A stretch of 64,000 bases of DNA from Rhodanobacter sp. B05 (lineage in GTDB: Bacteria; Pseudomonadota; Gammaproteobacteria; Xanthomonadales; Rhodanobacteraceae), in contig NZ_MUNU01000003.1 in the NCBI RefSeq assembly GCF_002001085.1, positions 62,001 through 126,000 of the forward strand. The letters run 5' to 3'. The notes under the pieces are model-generated. The model saw only the letters and a list, made by a program, of their open reading frames with translations. It did not search any database and was not told where the DNA came from. Every line of letters starts with the position of its first letter. Within the stretch, counting starts at the first letter, position 1. Position numbers and translations under genes: made by a program. This document shows positions 10,857 through 21,485 of the stretch, one piece after another.

Positions 10857-10881
10857 GTCCCGGCCAATCCATGGCCGGGAT
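10857..10881. repeat. REP-like palindrome between pyrG and kdsA
   Basis: CCCGGCCA (10859-10866) and TGGCCGGG (10872-10879) pair perfectly around the loop ATCCA, extended by a T-A and a G-T pair. The core CCGGCC...CCATGGCCGG recurs inside ppsA (44787-44804), so it is likely part of a dispersed palindromic family. No T-tract follows, so it is a poor intrinsic terminator. Confidence 0.6.
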
Positions 10882-10894
10882 GACGGGCCGGCGA

Positions 10895-10922
10895 CATCGC
10901 TGCAGCCACGAGGGCTGCAGCG

Positions 10923-10925
<3 letters not shown>
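10895..10925 (+). promoter_or_regulatory. hairpin enclosing the kdsA start codon
   Basis: A perfect 13-bp stem: CATCGCTGCAGCC (10895-10907) pairs with GGCTGCAGCGATG (10913-10925), loop ACGAG (10908-10912). The right arm ends with the kdsA ATG (10923-10925), and the putative ribosome site GAGGG (10910-10914) spans the loop and the first stem bases. In mRNA this would bury the start codon. Whether it controls translation is inference. Confidence 0.6.
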
Positions 10926-11759
<834 letters not shown>

Positions 11760-11762
<3 letters not shown>

Positions 11763-11832
11763 GAGCCCCGCTCGCGGGCGATGCTTTTTCCCGCCATCCC
11801 AACCAGGAGCATCGCCCGCAAGCGGGCTCCTA
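11760..11832. repeat. REPIN-like inverted pair of REP units between kdsA and eno
   Basis: Left arm 11760-11785 and right arm 11808-11832 are inverted copies that differ by one substitution and one indel; they begin TAGGAGCCC and each carries its own small palindrome (GCCCGCTTGCGGGC type). The 22-base spacer would be the loop. The left arm starts at the kdsA stop codon. Two REP units in inverted order are the hallmark of REPINs; it may also act as a transcript-stabilising or terminating hairpin. Confidence 0.7.
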
Positions 11833-11848
11833 CGACAAACTTCACTGA

Positions 11849-13156
<1,308 letters not shown>

Positions 13157-13166
13157 GCGGTCGCCC

Positions 13167-13493
13167 ATGCTGCGCTGGATCGCCCTGCTTCTGCTCCTGC
13201 TGCTGATCGGGCTGCAGCTGAAGCTGTGGTCGGGCAGCGGCAGCATGCGTGAAGTGGACAGCTTGCGCCAGGCGGTGAAGAGGCAATCGCAGGAGAACGC
13301 CACGCTGCTGAAACGCAACCAGGCGCTGGCTGCCGATGTGCATGATCTCAAGCATGGCGACCAGGCCGTCGAGGCGCGTGCGCGCACCGAACTGGGGCTG
13401 ATCAAGCCCGGTGAAGTTTTTTACCAGGTGGTCGAGCCACCGGCCCGGCCGGCCAGTGCTCCGGCGCCCGCAGCGACCACCGGATCGCCATGA
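13167..13493 (+). CDS. ftsB: cell division protein FtsB
   Basis: 108 residues, inner-membrane bitopic protein of the divisome that forms the FtsQ-FtsL-FtsB complex. One N-terminal transmembrane helix (about residues 3-20, very leucine-rich), then a coiled coil (DSLRQAVKRQSQENATLLKRN) and the conserved ARTELGLIKPGEVFYQVV segment that interacts with FtsQ. The last ~20 residues are a Pro/Ala-rich tail not needed by the family. It starts 10 bases after eno, and its stop overlaps the ispD start by four bases. Confidence 0.93.
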   Translation: MLRWIALLLLLLLIGLQLKLWSGSGSMREVDSLRQAVKRQSQENATLLKRNQALAADVHDLKHGDQAVEARARTELGLIKPGEVFYQVVEPPARPASAPAPAATTGSP

Positions 13494-14185
13494 CCACACG
13501 GGCCCTGTGGTGCGTGGTGCCGGCTGCGGGGCGCGGCACGCGGGTCGGTGGGGACCGCCCGAAGCAGTACCAGTTGCTTGCCGGAAGACCGTTGATCGAG
13601 CACACCCTGGCGCGCCTCGCCGCGCACCCGCAAATCGCCGGCCTGCTGGTGACGCTGGCCGCCGGCGACCCGCACTGGTCCGGCGTGGAGACGCTGCAGG
13701 GCAAGCCGGTCCGCACGGCGGTCGGCGGCGTCGAGCGCAGCGATTCGGTGCTGGCCGGGCTCGATGCCTTGCCCGCCGAGGTGGGCGTGGATGATTTCGT
13801 GCTGGTGCACGATGCGGCGCGCCCGTGCGTGCGGCTGGCCGATATCGGCAAGCTGATCGAGCTTGCCGCGGCGACGGATGGCGGCCTGCTCGGGGCGCCG
13901 CTAAGGGATACGCTCAAGCACGCCGATGCCGCGGATCGGGTCGAATGCACCGAGCCGCGCGAGCGCCGCTGGCGCGCGTTCACGCCGCAGATGTTTCGGC
14001 GTGGCCCGTTGTCGACGGCGCTGCGCGAGGTGGCACGGCTTGGCATGAAGGTCAGCGACGAGGCGATGGCGATGGAGCAGGCCGGCTTCGCACCCTTGCT
14101 GGTCGAAGGCGCCGAGGACAATATCAAGGTGACCACGGCGGCGGATTTTGCGCTGGCCGAGTTCCTGCTCGGGAGAACGGCATGA
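13490..14185 (+). CDS. ispD: 2-C-methyl-D-erythritol 4-phosphate cytidylyltransferase
   Basis: 231 residues, cytoplasmic. Third committed step of the MEP isoprenoid pathway: transfers CMP from CTP to MEP. The nucleotide-binding start [19 protein letters not shown], the [15 protein letters not shown] segment, [11 protein letters not shown] and the C-terminal [15 protein letters not shown] are diagnostic. ATG overlaps the ftsB stop (ATGA) and its own stop overlaps the ispF start, so ftsB-ispD-ispF-mgtE are translationally coupled. Confidence 0.97.
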   Translation: MTTRALWCVVPAAGRGTRVGGDRPKQYQLLAGRPLIEHTLARLAAHPQIAGLLVTLAAGDPHWSGVETLQGKPVRTAVGGVERSDSVLAGLDALPAEVGVDDFVLVHDAARPCVRLADIGKLIELAAATDGGLLGAPLRDTLKHADAADRVECTEPRERRWRAFTPQMFRRGPLSTALREVARLGMKVSDEAMAMEQAGFAPLLVEGAEDNIKVTTAADFALAEFLLGRTA

Positions 14186-14658
14186 TGCGCATCGGAACCG
14201 GGTTTGATGTACATGCCTTCGGCGAGGGCGACCATGTCGTCATCGGCGGCGTGCGCGTGCTGCATGGGCGGGGCGTGGTTGCGCATTCCGACGGCGACGT
14301 GGTGATCCACGCCCTGTGCGATGCGATCTTCGGCGCGCTGGCGCTGGGCGACATCGGTAGACATTTTCCGCCCACCGATCCGCGCTGGCGCGGTGCCGAC
14401 AGCCGCCAGTTCCTGCGCCATGCGGCGTCGCTGATGGCGCAGCACGGTTACGTGCTGGGCAATGCGGACATCACGGTGATCGCCGAGGCACCGAAGATCG
14501 GCCCGCACGCGCAGGCGATGCGGGAAAACCTCGCCGCTGACCTGGGCTGCGAGATCGACCGGATCAGCGTGAAGGCCACCACGACCGAGCAGCTGGGTTT
14601 CTGCGGTCGTGCGGAAGGCATTGCCGCACAGGCCTGCGTGCTTCTGGATCGCGTGTGA
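14182..14658 (+). CDS. ispF: 2-C-methyl-D-erythritol 2,4-cyclodiphosphate synthase
   Basis: 158 residues, cytoplasmic homotrimer. Cyclises CDP-ME 2-phosphate and releases CMP, two steps after IspD. Metal-binding residues are in GTGFDVHAF and in the [15 protein letters not shown] segment; [12 protein letters not shown] and [17 protein letters not shown] are the other hallmarks. ATG at 14182 overlaps the ispD stop (ATGA); a second in-frame ATG directly follows, so the protein may begin MM or M. Its stop overlaps the GTG start of mgtE. Confidence 0.97.
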   Translation: MMRIGTGFDVHAFGEGDHVVIGGVRVLHGRGVVAHSDGDVVIHALCDAIFGALALGDIGRHFPPTDPRWRGADSRQFLRHAASLMAQHGYVLGNADITVIAEAPKIGPHAQAMRENLAADLGCEIDRISVKATTTEQLGFCGRAEGIAAQACVLLDRV

Positions 14659-16046
14659 ACGAGGCCGAGGCCCGACGCCCCACGCATCGTCTGCACGACC
14701 AGGTCGAGGCTGTCGCCGAACTGCTGCGTCGGCACGATGACGAGGGCTTGACGGCATCGGCGCAGGCGGTATTGCGCGAGCAACTCGACGAACTGCATCC
14801 CGCCGATATCGCCTTCATCCTGGAATCCCTGCCGCTGGACGACCGCCTCGCCCTCTGGCAGCTGGTCGGAGCCGATCATGACGGCGAGATCCTGCTTGAG
14901 GTCTCCGACGCGGTGCGCGATTCGCTGATCGCAGACATGGACCGGCACGAGATCCTCGCTGCGGTCGAGCCACTTGACGCCGACGAGCTGGCCGACCTGG
15001 TCGAGGACTTGCCGACCGCGGTGTTGCCCGAACTGATGGCGAGCCTGGGCTCGCAGCAACGCGAACAGGTGCAGTCCGCGCTGTCCTACGAGGACGACCA
15101 GCTCGGCGCGCTGATGGATTTCGAGATGGTCACGATCCGCGAGGACGTGAGCCTGGAAGTGGTGCTGCGCTACCTGCGTCGCTGGGACGAACTGCCGGAG
15201 CAGACCGACAAGCTGTTCGTGATCAACCAGGACAACCTGCTCACCGGCGTGCTGCCGCTGCACCGGTTGCTGGTGAACTCGCCCGACAAGATGGTGAGCG
15301 CGGTGATGGCGCCGGACGTCAACACCTTCCATCCCACCGACGATGCCTACGAAGTGGCGCAGGCGTTCGAGCGTTACGACCTGGTGACCGCGCCGGTGGT
15401 CGACGACCGCGGCCATCTGATCGGCCGCATCACCATCGATGCGATGGTCGACGTGATCCGTGAAGAGAGCGAGAGCGAGGCACTTGGGCGCGTTGGCCTG
15501 CGCGAGGAGGAGGACATTTTCGCCTCGGTGTGGGCAAGCTTGCGAAACCGCTGGATGTGGCTGGCCATCAACCTGATGACGGCTTTCATCGCCTCGCGCG
15601 TAATCAGCCTGTTCGAAGGCTCGATCGAGCGGCTGGTGGCGCTGGCTGCGCTGATGCCGATCGTGGCCGGCATCGGCGGCAATTCCGGCAACCAGACCAT
15701 CACCATGATCGTGCGTGCGCTGGCCCTGAACCAGATCAGCGCCGACAGTGCGAAACGGCTGTGGCGCAAGGAGCTGACCGTGTCGTTGCTGAACGGGCTG
15801 GTGTGGGGTGGCGTGATCGGCGTGGTGGCGTGGCTGTTGTACGACAGCGCCTCGCTGGGCCTGGTGATGACGGCCGCGATGACACTGAACCTGCTGCTGG
15901 CGGCGTTCGCCGGCGTCGGCATTCCGATGATCATGACCCGTTTCGGTCGCGATCCCGCACTCGGCTCCAGCGTGCTGATCACCGCGATGACCGACAGTGG
16001 CGGTTTCTTCATCTTCCTGGGCCTTGCCACGATCTTCCTGTTGTAG
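14655..16046 (+). CDS. mgtE: MgtE-type magnesium channel/transporter
   Basis: 463 residues, inner membrane. Cytoplasmic N-domain (about 1-130), two CBS domains (about 135-260), then a C-terminal domain of five transmembrane helices. The pore region contains [10 protein letters not shown] and the conserved acidic residue in MTDSGGFF. The family conducts Mg2+ and is gated by intracellular Mg2+ binding to the N and CBS domains. The GTG start at 14655 overlaps the ispF stop by four bases. It is an unusual resident of this operon: in E. coli truD follows ispF directly. No magnesium riboswitch is possible here because there is no leader. Confidence 0.93.
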   Translation: MNEAEARRPTHRLHDQVEAVAELLRRHDDEGLTASAQAVLREQLDELHPADIAFILESLPLDDRLALWQLVGADHDGEILLEVSDAVRDSLIADMDRHEILAAVEPLDADELADLVEDLPTAVLPELMASLGSQQREQVQSALSYEDDQLGALMDFEMVTIREDVSLEVVLRYLRRWDELPEQTDKLFVINQDNLLTGVLPLHRLLVNSPDKMVSAVMAPDVNTFHPTDDAYEVAQAFERYDLVTAPVVDDRGHLIGRITIDAMVDVIREESESEALGRVGLREEEDIFASVWASLRNRWMWLAINLMTAFIASRVISLFEGSIERLVALAALMPIVAGIGGNSGNQTITMIVRALALNQISADSAKRLWRKELTVSLLNGLVWGGVIGVVAWLLYDSASLGLVMTAAMTLNLLLAAFAGVGIPMIMTRFGRDPALGSSVLITAMTDSGGFFIFLGLATIFLL

Positions 16047-16056
16047 CGTGTGCCTG

Positions 16057-16080
16057 CCGCGCTGCCCGAAGGCAGCGCGG
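16057..16080 (+). terminator. hairpin after mgtE
   Basis: CCGCGCTGCC (16057-16066) pairs perfectly with GGCAGCGCGG (16071-16080) around the tetraloop CGAA. Ten GC-rich pairs, but only a weak T-run follows, so termination may be partial. Confidence 0.6.
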
Positions 16081-16129
16081 CCAGTTGCTACGATGTTCGC
16101 GTGTTCCATTCCTTCGCAAAGGGATTTCC

Positions 16130-17143
16130 ATGTCCGAGCTTCCCCGCGCCTGCGGCGAACCGCCATTGACGGCGCGATTGCGCGCCAGCCCCGAGGACTT
16201 CCAGGTCGAGGAGATTCTCGGCTATGACCCCGACGGCGCCGGCGAACACCTGCTGCTGTGGGTGGAAAAGCGCGGCGCCAACACCGACTGGGTGGCGCGG
16301 GAACTGGCGAAATTCGCCAGCGTGCCACCGGTCGCCGTCGGCTATGCCGGCTTGAAGGATCGCCACGCGGTGACCCGCCAGACTTTTTCGGTGCAATTGG
16401 CCGGCCGGCCCGATCCGGACTGGTCCACCTTTCCGCACACCGAGGTGACTGTGCTTGCCGCCACGCGCCATTCACGCAAGCTCAAGCGGGGCGCCCTGCG
16501 CGGCAACCGCTTCGTGCTGGTGCTGCGCGAGGTCAAGGGTGATCTTGCAGAGGCGGAGAACGTGTTGCAGCAGATCGCCACGCGCGGCGTGCCGAACTAT
16601 TTCGGCGAACAGCGGTTTGGTCGCGAGGGCGCCAATGTGGCGCAGGCGCGCGCGATGTTCGCCGGACGTCGAGTCGATCGCGACAAGCGCTCCATGCTGC
16701 TGTCGGCGGCGCGTTCGCAGATATTCAACCAGGTGCTGGCCGCGCGGGTCGAGCGGGCCTGCTGGGACACACCGCTGGAGGGCGAGGTCTGGTCGCTTGC
16801 GGGATCGCGTTCGTGGTTCGGCCCCGAACCCCTCAGCGATGCATTGGCCGAGCGATTGGCGCACGGCGATATCCACCCTTCAGGACCGTTGTGGGGGCAG
16901 GGCGAGCCGCCGACGCAGGGCGACGCGGGCATGCTCGAGCGCGAGATCGGTGCGGCTCATGGCGACTTGGTTGCCGGCCTGGCTGCCGCACGGATGGATC
17001 AGGAACGCCGCCCGCTGCGCCTGCTGCCGGGCCACCTGCGCTGGCGCTGGCTGGCGGACAACGCGCTGGAGCTGAGCTTCGAGTTGCCGGCGGGGGCTTA
17101 TGCGACGGTGGTGGTGCGCGAGCTGGCTCGAGGGCAGGAGTGA
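16130..17143 (+). CDS. truD: tRNA pseudouridine(13) synthase
   Basis: 337 residues, cytoplasmic. Isomerises U13 of tRNA-Glu to pseudouridine. The catalytic aspartate is D77 in GYAGLKDRHAVT; the N-terminal FQVEEILGY and the NYFGEQRFGREG segment are further TruD signatures. ATG at 16130 is preceded by AAAGGGA (about 16118-16124). The C-terminal codons Gln-Glu-stop lie inside a repeated element that continues downstream, so the last residues have probably been altered by that insertion. It is convergent with smr. Confidence 0.95.
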   Translation: MSELPRACGEPPLTARLRASPEDFQVEEILGYDPDGAGEHLLLWVEKRGANTDWVARELAKFASVPPVAVGYAGLKDRHAVTRQTFSVQLAGRPDPDWSTFPHTEVTVLAATRHSRKLKRGALRGNRFVLVLREVKGDLAEAENVLQQIATRGVPNYFGEQRFGREGANVAQARAMFAGRRVDRDKRSMLLSAARSQIFNQVLAARVERACWDTPLEGEVWSLAGSRSWFGPEPLSDALAERLAHGDIHPSGPLWGQGEPPTQGDAGMLEREIGAAHGDLVAGLAAARMDQERRPLRLLPGHLRWRWLADNALELSFELPAGAYATVVVRELARGQE

Positions 17144-17227
17144 GTGGAGAGGAGTGAGAAGTGAGAGAAAGGCAGGGCTCAGCGATACCAATGCTCTATC
17201 TCACTTCTCACTCCTCTCCACTCACTT
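17136..17227. repeat. inverted repeat between truD and smr that carries both stop codons
   Basis: A 27-base arm (17140-17166) is perfectly complementary to 17199-17225, with a 32-base spacer and some further pairing outside. The arms consist of short GAGTGAG/GTGGAGAG-like units. The truD stop TGA (17141-17143) is in the left arm and the smr stop (17222-17224, minus strand) is in the right arm. A near copy of the left arm (30 of 32 bases) is at 52236-52267. Likely a small mobile or REP-like element and a bidirectional terminator. Confidence 0.8.
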
Positions 17228-17773
17228 CTCACCCTTCAGCAAAACCACCACCGCCCCGGTACCGCCGAGCGCGGGCCGCGCCGAGGCGAAGGCGATGACA
17301 TCGTCGCGTCTGCGCAGCAGGCGATCGGTGAGCGCCTTCAGTACCGGCCCGGCGGCTTTCGAGCGCAAGCCCTTGCCATGGATGATGCGTACGCAGCGGA
17401 TGCCCGACTGGCGGGCTTCGGCCAGGAACGCGATGATGCTGGCCTGTGCGGCAGCGGCATTCATCTGGTGCAGGTCGAGGTCGTCCTGCACGCTGAACTG
17501 GCCTCGCTTGAGCTGGCGCAGCAGTTTCGCCGGGTAGCCGTCGTGCAGGTAGGCGAGTTCCTCGCCCATTTCCAGGCTGGCCGGATCGAACACGAAGTCC
17601 AGCAGTTCGCCCGGCACGGCCGCTTCGTCCGCTTCGAGCATGTGCGGATGCGGCGCGGGCTTGCCCGGGGCCGGTGCGGGCGCGACCGGGTTGAAACGTT
17701 GCACGTCGCCGATTGCCTCGCGGAACAGGCGGCGGTCGTCGTCGGTGATCTGGGCAGGGTGACGCGGCTTCAT
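17222..17773 (-). CDS. smrA: Smr-domain protein
   Basis: 183 residues, cytoplasmic. The N-terminal ~90 residues are low in predicted structure and proline-rich; the C-terminal half is an Smr domain with DLDLHQMN at about residue 98, IIHGKGLRS and the final GGTGAVVVLL. Stand-alone Smr proteins of this kind are structure-selective nucleases or RNA-binding proteins; the exact target is not evident. The last codons (Gly-Glu-Lys-stop) fall in the inverted repeat shared with truD. Convergent with truD, divergent from surE. Confidence 0.88.
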   Translation of the reverse strand: MKPRHPAQITDDDRRLFREAIGDVQRFNPVAPAPAPGKPAPHPHMLEADEAAVPGELLDFVFDPASLEMGEELAYLHDGYPAKLLRQLKRGQFSVQDDLDLHQMNAAAAQASIIAFLAEARQSGIRCVRIIHGKGLRSKAAGPVLKALTDRLLRRRDDVIAFASARPALGGTGAVVVLLKGEK

Positions 17774-17926
17774 GGAGCCATCCTAACCAGACGTGCCGGC
17801 CGGATGCGACCGTTCCGTGGGGTGAACCCAAGTGAAACGGCGGGCACGCTACGGTAGACTTGCTTCCATCATGCAGTAGCCACGGACGTGTCGGTGGCGC
17901 ACGCAGTCAGTCTTCTACGGAGCATC

Positions 17927-18724
17927 ATGCGAGTTCTGGTCAGCAACGACGATGGCGTGGATGCGCCGGGCATCCGCGTCCTGGCCGAGCGCCTGCGCGC
18001 CGTGGGCGAAGTTACCGTGGTGGCGCCGGATCGCGATCGCTCCGGAGCCAGCAATTCGCTCACGCTTGACGCGCCACTGCGGGTGCTGCCGATGGGCAAC
18101 GGCTACTACCGCGTGGCCGGCACGCCGACCGATTGCGTGCATCTGGCGCTGGCCGGGCTGCTCGACGATGAGCCGGACATGGTGGTTTCGGGCATCAACA
18201 ACTCGGCCAACCTGGGCGACGACGTGATCTATTCCGGTACGGTCTCGGCAGCCATGGAGGGGCGTTTTCTGGGTTTGCCGGCGATCGCCGTGTCGCTGGT
18301 CAGCGAGGATCACAAGGGCGTGCACTACGACTCGGCGGCCCAGGCGGTGTTGCTGCTGATGCAGCGCCTGCTGGTCGATCCGCTGCCTGCCGACACCATT
18401 CTCAACGTCAATGTGCCGGATCGGCCGTGGTCCGGGATCGAAGGCTTCGAGGTCACCCGGTTGGGGCGGCGGCATCGTTCCGCGCCGTGCATCGCGCAGA
18501 CCGACCCGCGCGGCCGGCCGATCTGGTGGATCGGCCCGGCCGGCGAAGTGGATGACGCCGGACCCGGTACCGATTTCAACGCGGTGAGGCGAGGCTTCAT
18601 CTCGGTCACGCCGATCCATGTCGACCTGACCCGGTTCCAGGCGCTGGACAAGGTCAGCAGCTGGATGCAGGCGCTGAGCGACGGCATGGCCTTGGGTCGA
18701 ACCGGCAAGAACGAGGCGGCCTGA
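17927..18724 (+). CDS. surE: 5'/3'-nucleotidase SurE
   Basis: 265 residues. Metal-dependent phosphatase acting on nucleoside monophosphates and short polyphosphate. The N-terminal [10 protein letters not shown] holds the metal-binding DD pair, followed by [14 protein letters not shown] and [19 protein letters not shown], all standard. ATG at 17927 is chosen because GGAG (17919-17922) precedes it and the family starts exactly at [10 protein letters not shown]. First gene of surE-pcm-yqaA-nlpD. Confidence 0.96.
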   Translation: MRVLVSNDDGVDAPGIRVLAERLRAVGEVTVVAPDRDRSGASNSLTLDAPLRVLPMGNGYYRVAGTPTDCVHLALAGLLDDEPDMVVSGINNSANLGDDVIYSGTVSAAMEGRFLGLPAIAVSLVSEDHKGVHYDSAAQAVLLLMQRLLVDPLPADTILNVNVPDRPWSGIEGFEVTRLGRRHRSAPCIAQTDPRGRPIWWIGPAGEVDDAGPGTDFNAVRRGFISVTPIHVDLTRFQALDKVSSWMQALSDGMALGRTGKNEAA

Positions 18725-18727
18725 CCC

Positions 18728-19423
18728 GTGCACACGTATCCGTTGCCGCCGGCAGAACTCAAGGGCGAGGGCATGACCTCGCAGCGCGCGCGTGACCGGC
18801 TGGCGGCGGTGCTGCAGGGAGCGGGCATTCGCGACCCGCGCGTGATCGAGGTCATCCGCAACCTGCCGCGCCATCACTTCATCGATCAGGCGCTGCATTC
18901 GCGCGCCTACGAAAACGACGCGCTGCCGATCGGCCATGGCCAGACCATCTCGCAACCCTGGGTGGTGGCGCGCATGACCGAGGCCATGCTGGAGCATTTC
19001 GAGGGGCGCCGGGACATGCCGCGTAAGGTGCTGGAAATCGGCACCGGTTCCGGTTACCAGGCCGCGGTGCTCGCCGCGCTGGCCGCCGAAGTGTTCACGG
19101 TCGAGCGGATCGAGGCCCTGCTGCGCCAGGCGCGCCGCCGATTCCGCCAGCTTGGCCTGACCAACCTGCGCTCGCGTTATGACGACGGCAAGCTGGGCTG
19201 GCCGGATGAGGCGCCGTTCGACGCGATCATCCTCACCGCGGCCGGCGATACGATTCCCAGCCGGATCCTCGATCAGCTCGATCCTGCCGGCGTGCTGGTG
19301 GCGCCCGTGGGCTCGCCCAGCCGGCAGAACCTGATCCGCATGCGCGGTGACGGCCAGGGTGATTTCGCCCTGGAAGAGCTGGGACCGGTCAGCTTCGTGC
19401 CGCTGCTCGGCGGTATCGGTTGA
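18728..19423 (+). CDS. pcm: protein-L-isoaspartate O-methyltransferase
   Basis: 231 residues from a GTG start three bases after surE; an alternative ATG at 18773 (MTSQRARDRL), preceded by GGGCGAGG, would give 216 residues. Xanthomonad Pcm proteins, as I recall them, carry a similar short N-terminal extension, so the longer form is kept with some doubt. It methylates isoaspartyl residues in damaged proteins with S-adenosylmethionine. Seen: ALPIGHGQTISQPWVVARMT (substrate loop) and the SAM motif VLEIGTGSGYQAAVLA. Its stop overlaps the next ATG (TGATG). Confidence 0.94.
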   Translation: MHTYPLPPAELKGEGMTSQRARDRLAAVLQGAGIRDPRVIEVIRNLPRHHFIDQALHSRAYENDALPIGHGQTISQPWVVARMTEAMLEHFEGRRDMPRKVLEIGTGSGYQAAVLAALAAEVFTVERIEALLRQARRRFRQLGLTNLRSRYDDGKLGWPDEAPFDAIILTAAGDTIPSRILDQLDPAGVLVAPVGSPSRQNLIRMRGDGQGDFALEELGPVSFVPLLGGIG

Positions 19424-20028
19424 TGCGCCTGTTCGGGACACTTTATGCGCGTGCACTGGTCTGGGCCCGCGCGCCCCGCGCGGTGTACTACCTGTGCGCA
19501 CTGAGCTTTGTCGAGGCGTTCATCTTCCCGGTCATGCCGGAGGTGATGCTGGCGCCGATGATGCTGGGCAAGCGGCACCGGGCGTTTTTCTACGCCAATA
19601 TCTCGCTGCTTTTTTCCCTGCTGGGAGCCCTGGTCGGCTACGCGCTGGGGCACTGGGCCTACGAGGCGGTGAAACCCCTGTTCAGCGTGCACATGCAGGA
19701 GATCGTCACGACGTGGGTGGAGAACCTGCGTACCGACATGAACCAGCATTGGCTGGCCATGCTCGGTGCCCTGGTGCTGGCGGCGCTGCAGCCGGTGATC
19801 CCGATGAAATTCGTGACCTGGGCCGCCGGCATCGTGGGCGTGCCGATCCTGCCGTTCATGGCATGCATCGCCATCGGCCGCGGCAAGCGGGTGTGGCTGC
19901 TGGCCTTGCTGATCCGGCTGTTCGGCGAGCGCGCCGAGCGCATGCTGCATCGGCATATCGAATGGATCGGCTGGCTCGCGCTGGCGGTGCTGGGGCTTTT
20001 GCTGGCGTGGTGGCTGTGGTCGCGTTGA
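19423..20028 (+). CDS. YqaA/DedA-type membrane protein
   Basis: 201 residues, inner membrane, several hydrophobic helices with the SNARE-associated (DedA-like) pattern: an FxxxFIFPVMPEVMLAP re-entrant-like segment near residues 27-43 and a second at QPVIPMKFVTWAAGI. YqaA relatives have been proposed to help in membrane lipid homeostasis; none has a firmly assigned substrate. ATG at 19423 overlaps the pcm stop. Placed between pcm and nlpD. Confidence 0.85.
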   Translation: MRLFGTLYARALVWARAPRAVYYLCALSFVEAFIFPVMPEVMLAPMMLGKRHRAFFYANISLLFSLLGALVGYALGHWAYEAVKPLFSVHMQEIVTTWVENLRTDMNQHWLAMLGALVLAALQPVIPMKFVTWAAGIVGVPILPFMACIAIGRGKRVWLLALLIRLFGERAERMLHRHIEWIGWLALAVLGLLLAWWLWSR

Positions 20029-20053
20029 TGATACGGCCGGGAACGTTGCACGC

Positions 20054-21049
20054 ATGAAAAAGCCTGCTCGCCTCGTTATGCTGGTGCGCATGGATCGAAC
20101 CTTTCGCTGGTTGCCCCTGCTCCTCGCGTCGGCCTGGCTTGCCGCCTGCGGCACCATGCGCAGCTCGGTGGTGGTCGAGCCGACGGCAACTGCTGCTGCG
20201 GCGCGCAGCCCCGCGCCGTCGGCCACGCTGGCGCGCACGCCGATTCCGGGTGGCAGCTATGTCGTGGTGAAGGGCGACACGCTTTACTCGATCGCCTTTC
20301 GCAAGGGCGTGGATTTTCGCGACCTCGCGCAGTGGAACGGCATCGCCGCGCCCTATACGATCTGGCCGGGCCGGCACCTGACCCTGTCACCCGCGAGCCC
20401 GGTTGCGACGGCCAGCAAGCCGGTCACGCCCCCTCATTCCGCCGCGTCGGCGGCGCCGGTATTCGAGCCCGTGGACAACTCCCGGGCCGCCTCGTCAGCA
20501 GCGCCTGCGTCGTCGACGCAGGCACCTCCCGGCCTGCCCACCATTTCTGCACCGCCGCTGCATCCGGCGAAGTCAGCCTCCGAGGAGCCGGCGCCTGTGG
20601 CAGGCGTCGCTCCGGTCCTGTCGCCGCCTGCCGTACCCGCTTCCAAACCGGTAGCTGCTGGCACCGCGCGGGTCGCGGGCGGGGTGAGCTGGCGCTGGCC
20701 GGTCGACGGCACCCTGATCAGCCGGTTCAACAGCAGCGATGCGATACCCGGGATCGAGATCGCCGGCCACTCCGGCGATCCGGTGCGCGCAGCCGCCGAC
20801 GGCGTGGTGGTGTACAGCGGCAATGGCCTGGTGGGCTATGGCGAGTTGGTGATCATCAAGCACAACGACAGTTTTCTGTCGGCCTATGGCCACAATCGCA
20901 AGCGTCTGGTCAAGGAAGGGCAACGGGTGACAGCCGGGCAGCAGATCGCCGAGATGGGTTCCACCGGAGCGACCCGCGACGAGCTGGAATTCCAGATCCG
21001 CAAGGATGGCAATCCGGTCGATCCGTTGAGCTACCTGCCGCTGCGTTGA
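20054..21049 (+). CDS. nlpD: NlpD-like lipoprotein, LysM and degenerate M23 domain
   Basis: 331 residues (ATG 20054; in-frame ATGs at 20078 and 20090 are possible). The signal ends in the lipobox LAAC, so the protein is an envelope lipoprotein. One LysM domain (about 68-115, YVVVKGDTLYSIAFRKG) binds peptidoglycan; a Pro/Ala-rich linker follows; the C-terminal ~100 residues are an M23 (LytM) domain. The metal-binding residues are lost (IAGHSGDPV and LEFQIR replace the HxxxD and HxH motifs), as in E. coli NlpD, which activates the amidase AmiC instead of cutting peptidoglycan. Last gene of the surE operon; no rpoS follows, unlike in enterics. Confidence 0.92.
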   Translation: MKKPARLVMLVRMDRTFRWLPLLLASAWLAACGTMRSSVVVEPTATAAAARSPAPSATLARTPIPGGSYVVVKGDTLYSIAFRKGVDFRDLAQWNGIAAPYTIWPGRHLTLSPASPVATASKPVTPPHSAASAAPVFEPVDNSRAASSAAPASSTQAPPGLPTISAPPLHPAKSASEEPAPVAGVAPVLSPPAVPASKPVAAGTARVAGGVSWRWPVDGTLISRFNSSDAIPGIEIAGHSGDPVRAAADGVVVYSGNGLVGYGELVIIKHNDSFLSAYGHNRKRLVKEGQRVTAGQQIAEMGSTGATRDELEFQIRKDGNPVDPLSYLPLR

Positions 21050-21098
21050 GCGCGCGCCCGCTGGAATCCATCTCCGGTGCTGTTTGCGCTGGCGGCGG

Positions 21099-21476
21099 TC
21101 AGGCCGACGGCAGGATGAATCCGGCAACCACGCGTCGGCCTTCACCTGCCAGCAGGTTGTAGGTGCGCGCGGCGGCGGCATTGTCCATGACCTCGATCCC
21201 GACCCCCTGGCGCAGGAAGCCGGCCATGAAAGCGGCTGCGGGAAAAACCTGCCGCGGCCCGGTTCCCAAAATCACCACTTCCGGCTGCAGGGCGAGCAGG
21301 GCCTCGACATGGCTTGCGTCCAGGCTGGTCGCCGCCGCGACGGGCCAGTGTTCGATGACTTGCGCGGCGGTGAGCAGGAAACTGCTGTCGAGCACGCGGT
21401 CAGCCAGGGTGATGCCGTGCGCATCGACGCGGCGCACGAACAGGTAGCCTTCGGGGCGATCGAGCGACAGGTCCAT
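21099..21476 (-). CDS. Mth938-like domain protein
   Basis: 125 residues, cytoplasmic. The whole protein is one Mth938/NDUFAF3-type domain; the conserved VVILGTGPRQVFP and the GVGIEVMDNAAAARTYNLLAGEGRRV stretch are the recognisable parts. Bacterial members have no assigned reaction; the mitochondrial relative assembles complex I. It lies 9 bases downstream of yhbY on the same strand and is probably co-transcribed with it. Confidence 0.85.
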   Translation of the reverse strand: MDLSLDRPEGYLFVRRVDAHGITLADRVLDSSFLLTAAQVIEHWPVAAATSLDASHVEALLALQPEVVILGTGPRQVFPAAAFMAGFLRQGVGIEVMDNAAAARTYNLLAGEGRRVVAGFILPSA

Positions 21477-21485
21477 CCGGGCGTC

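Noticed and set aside
14655..14700. Magnesium riboswitch before mgtE
   Set aside because: mgtE overlaps ispF, so there is no untranslated leader to hold one.
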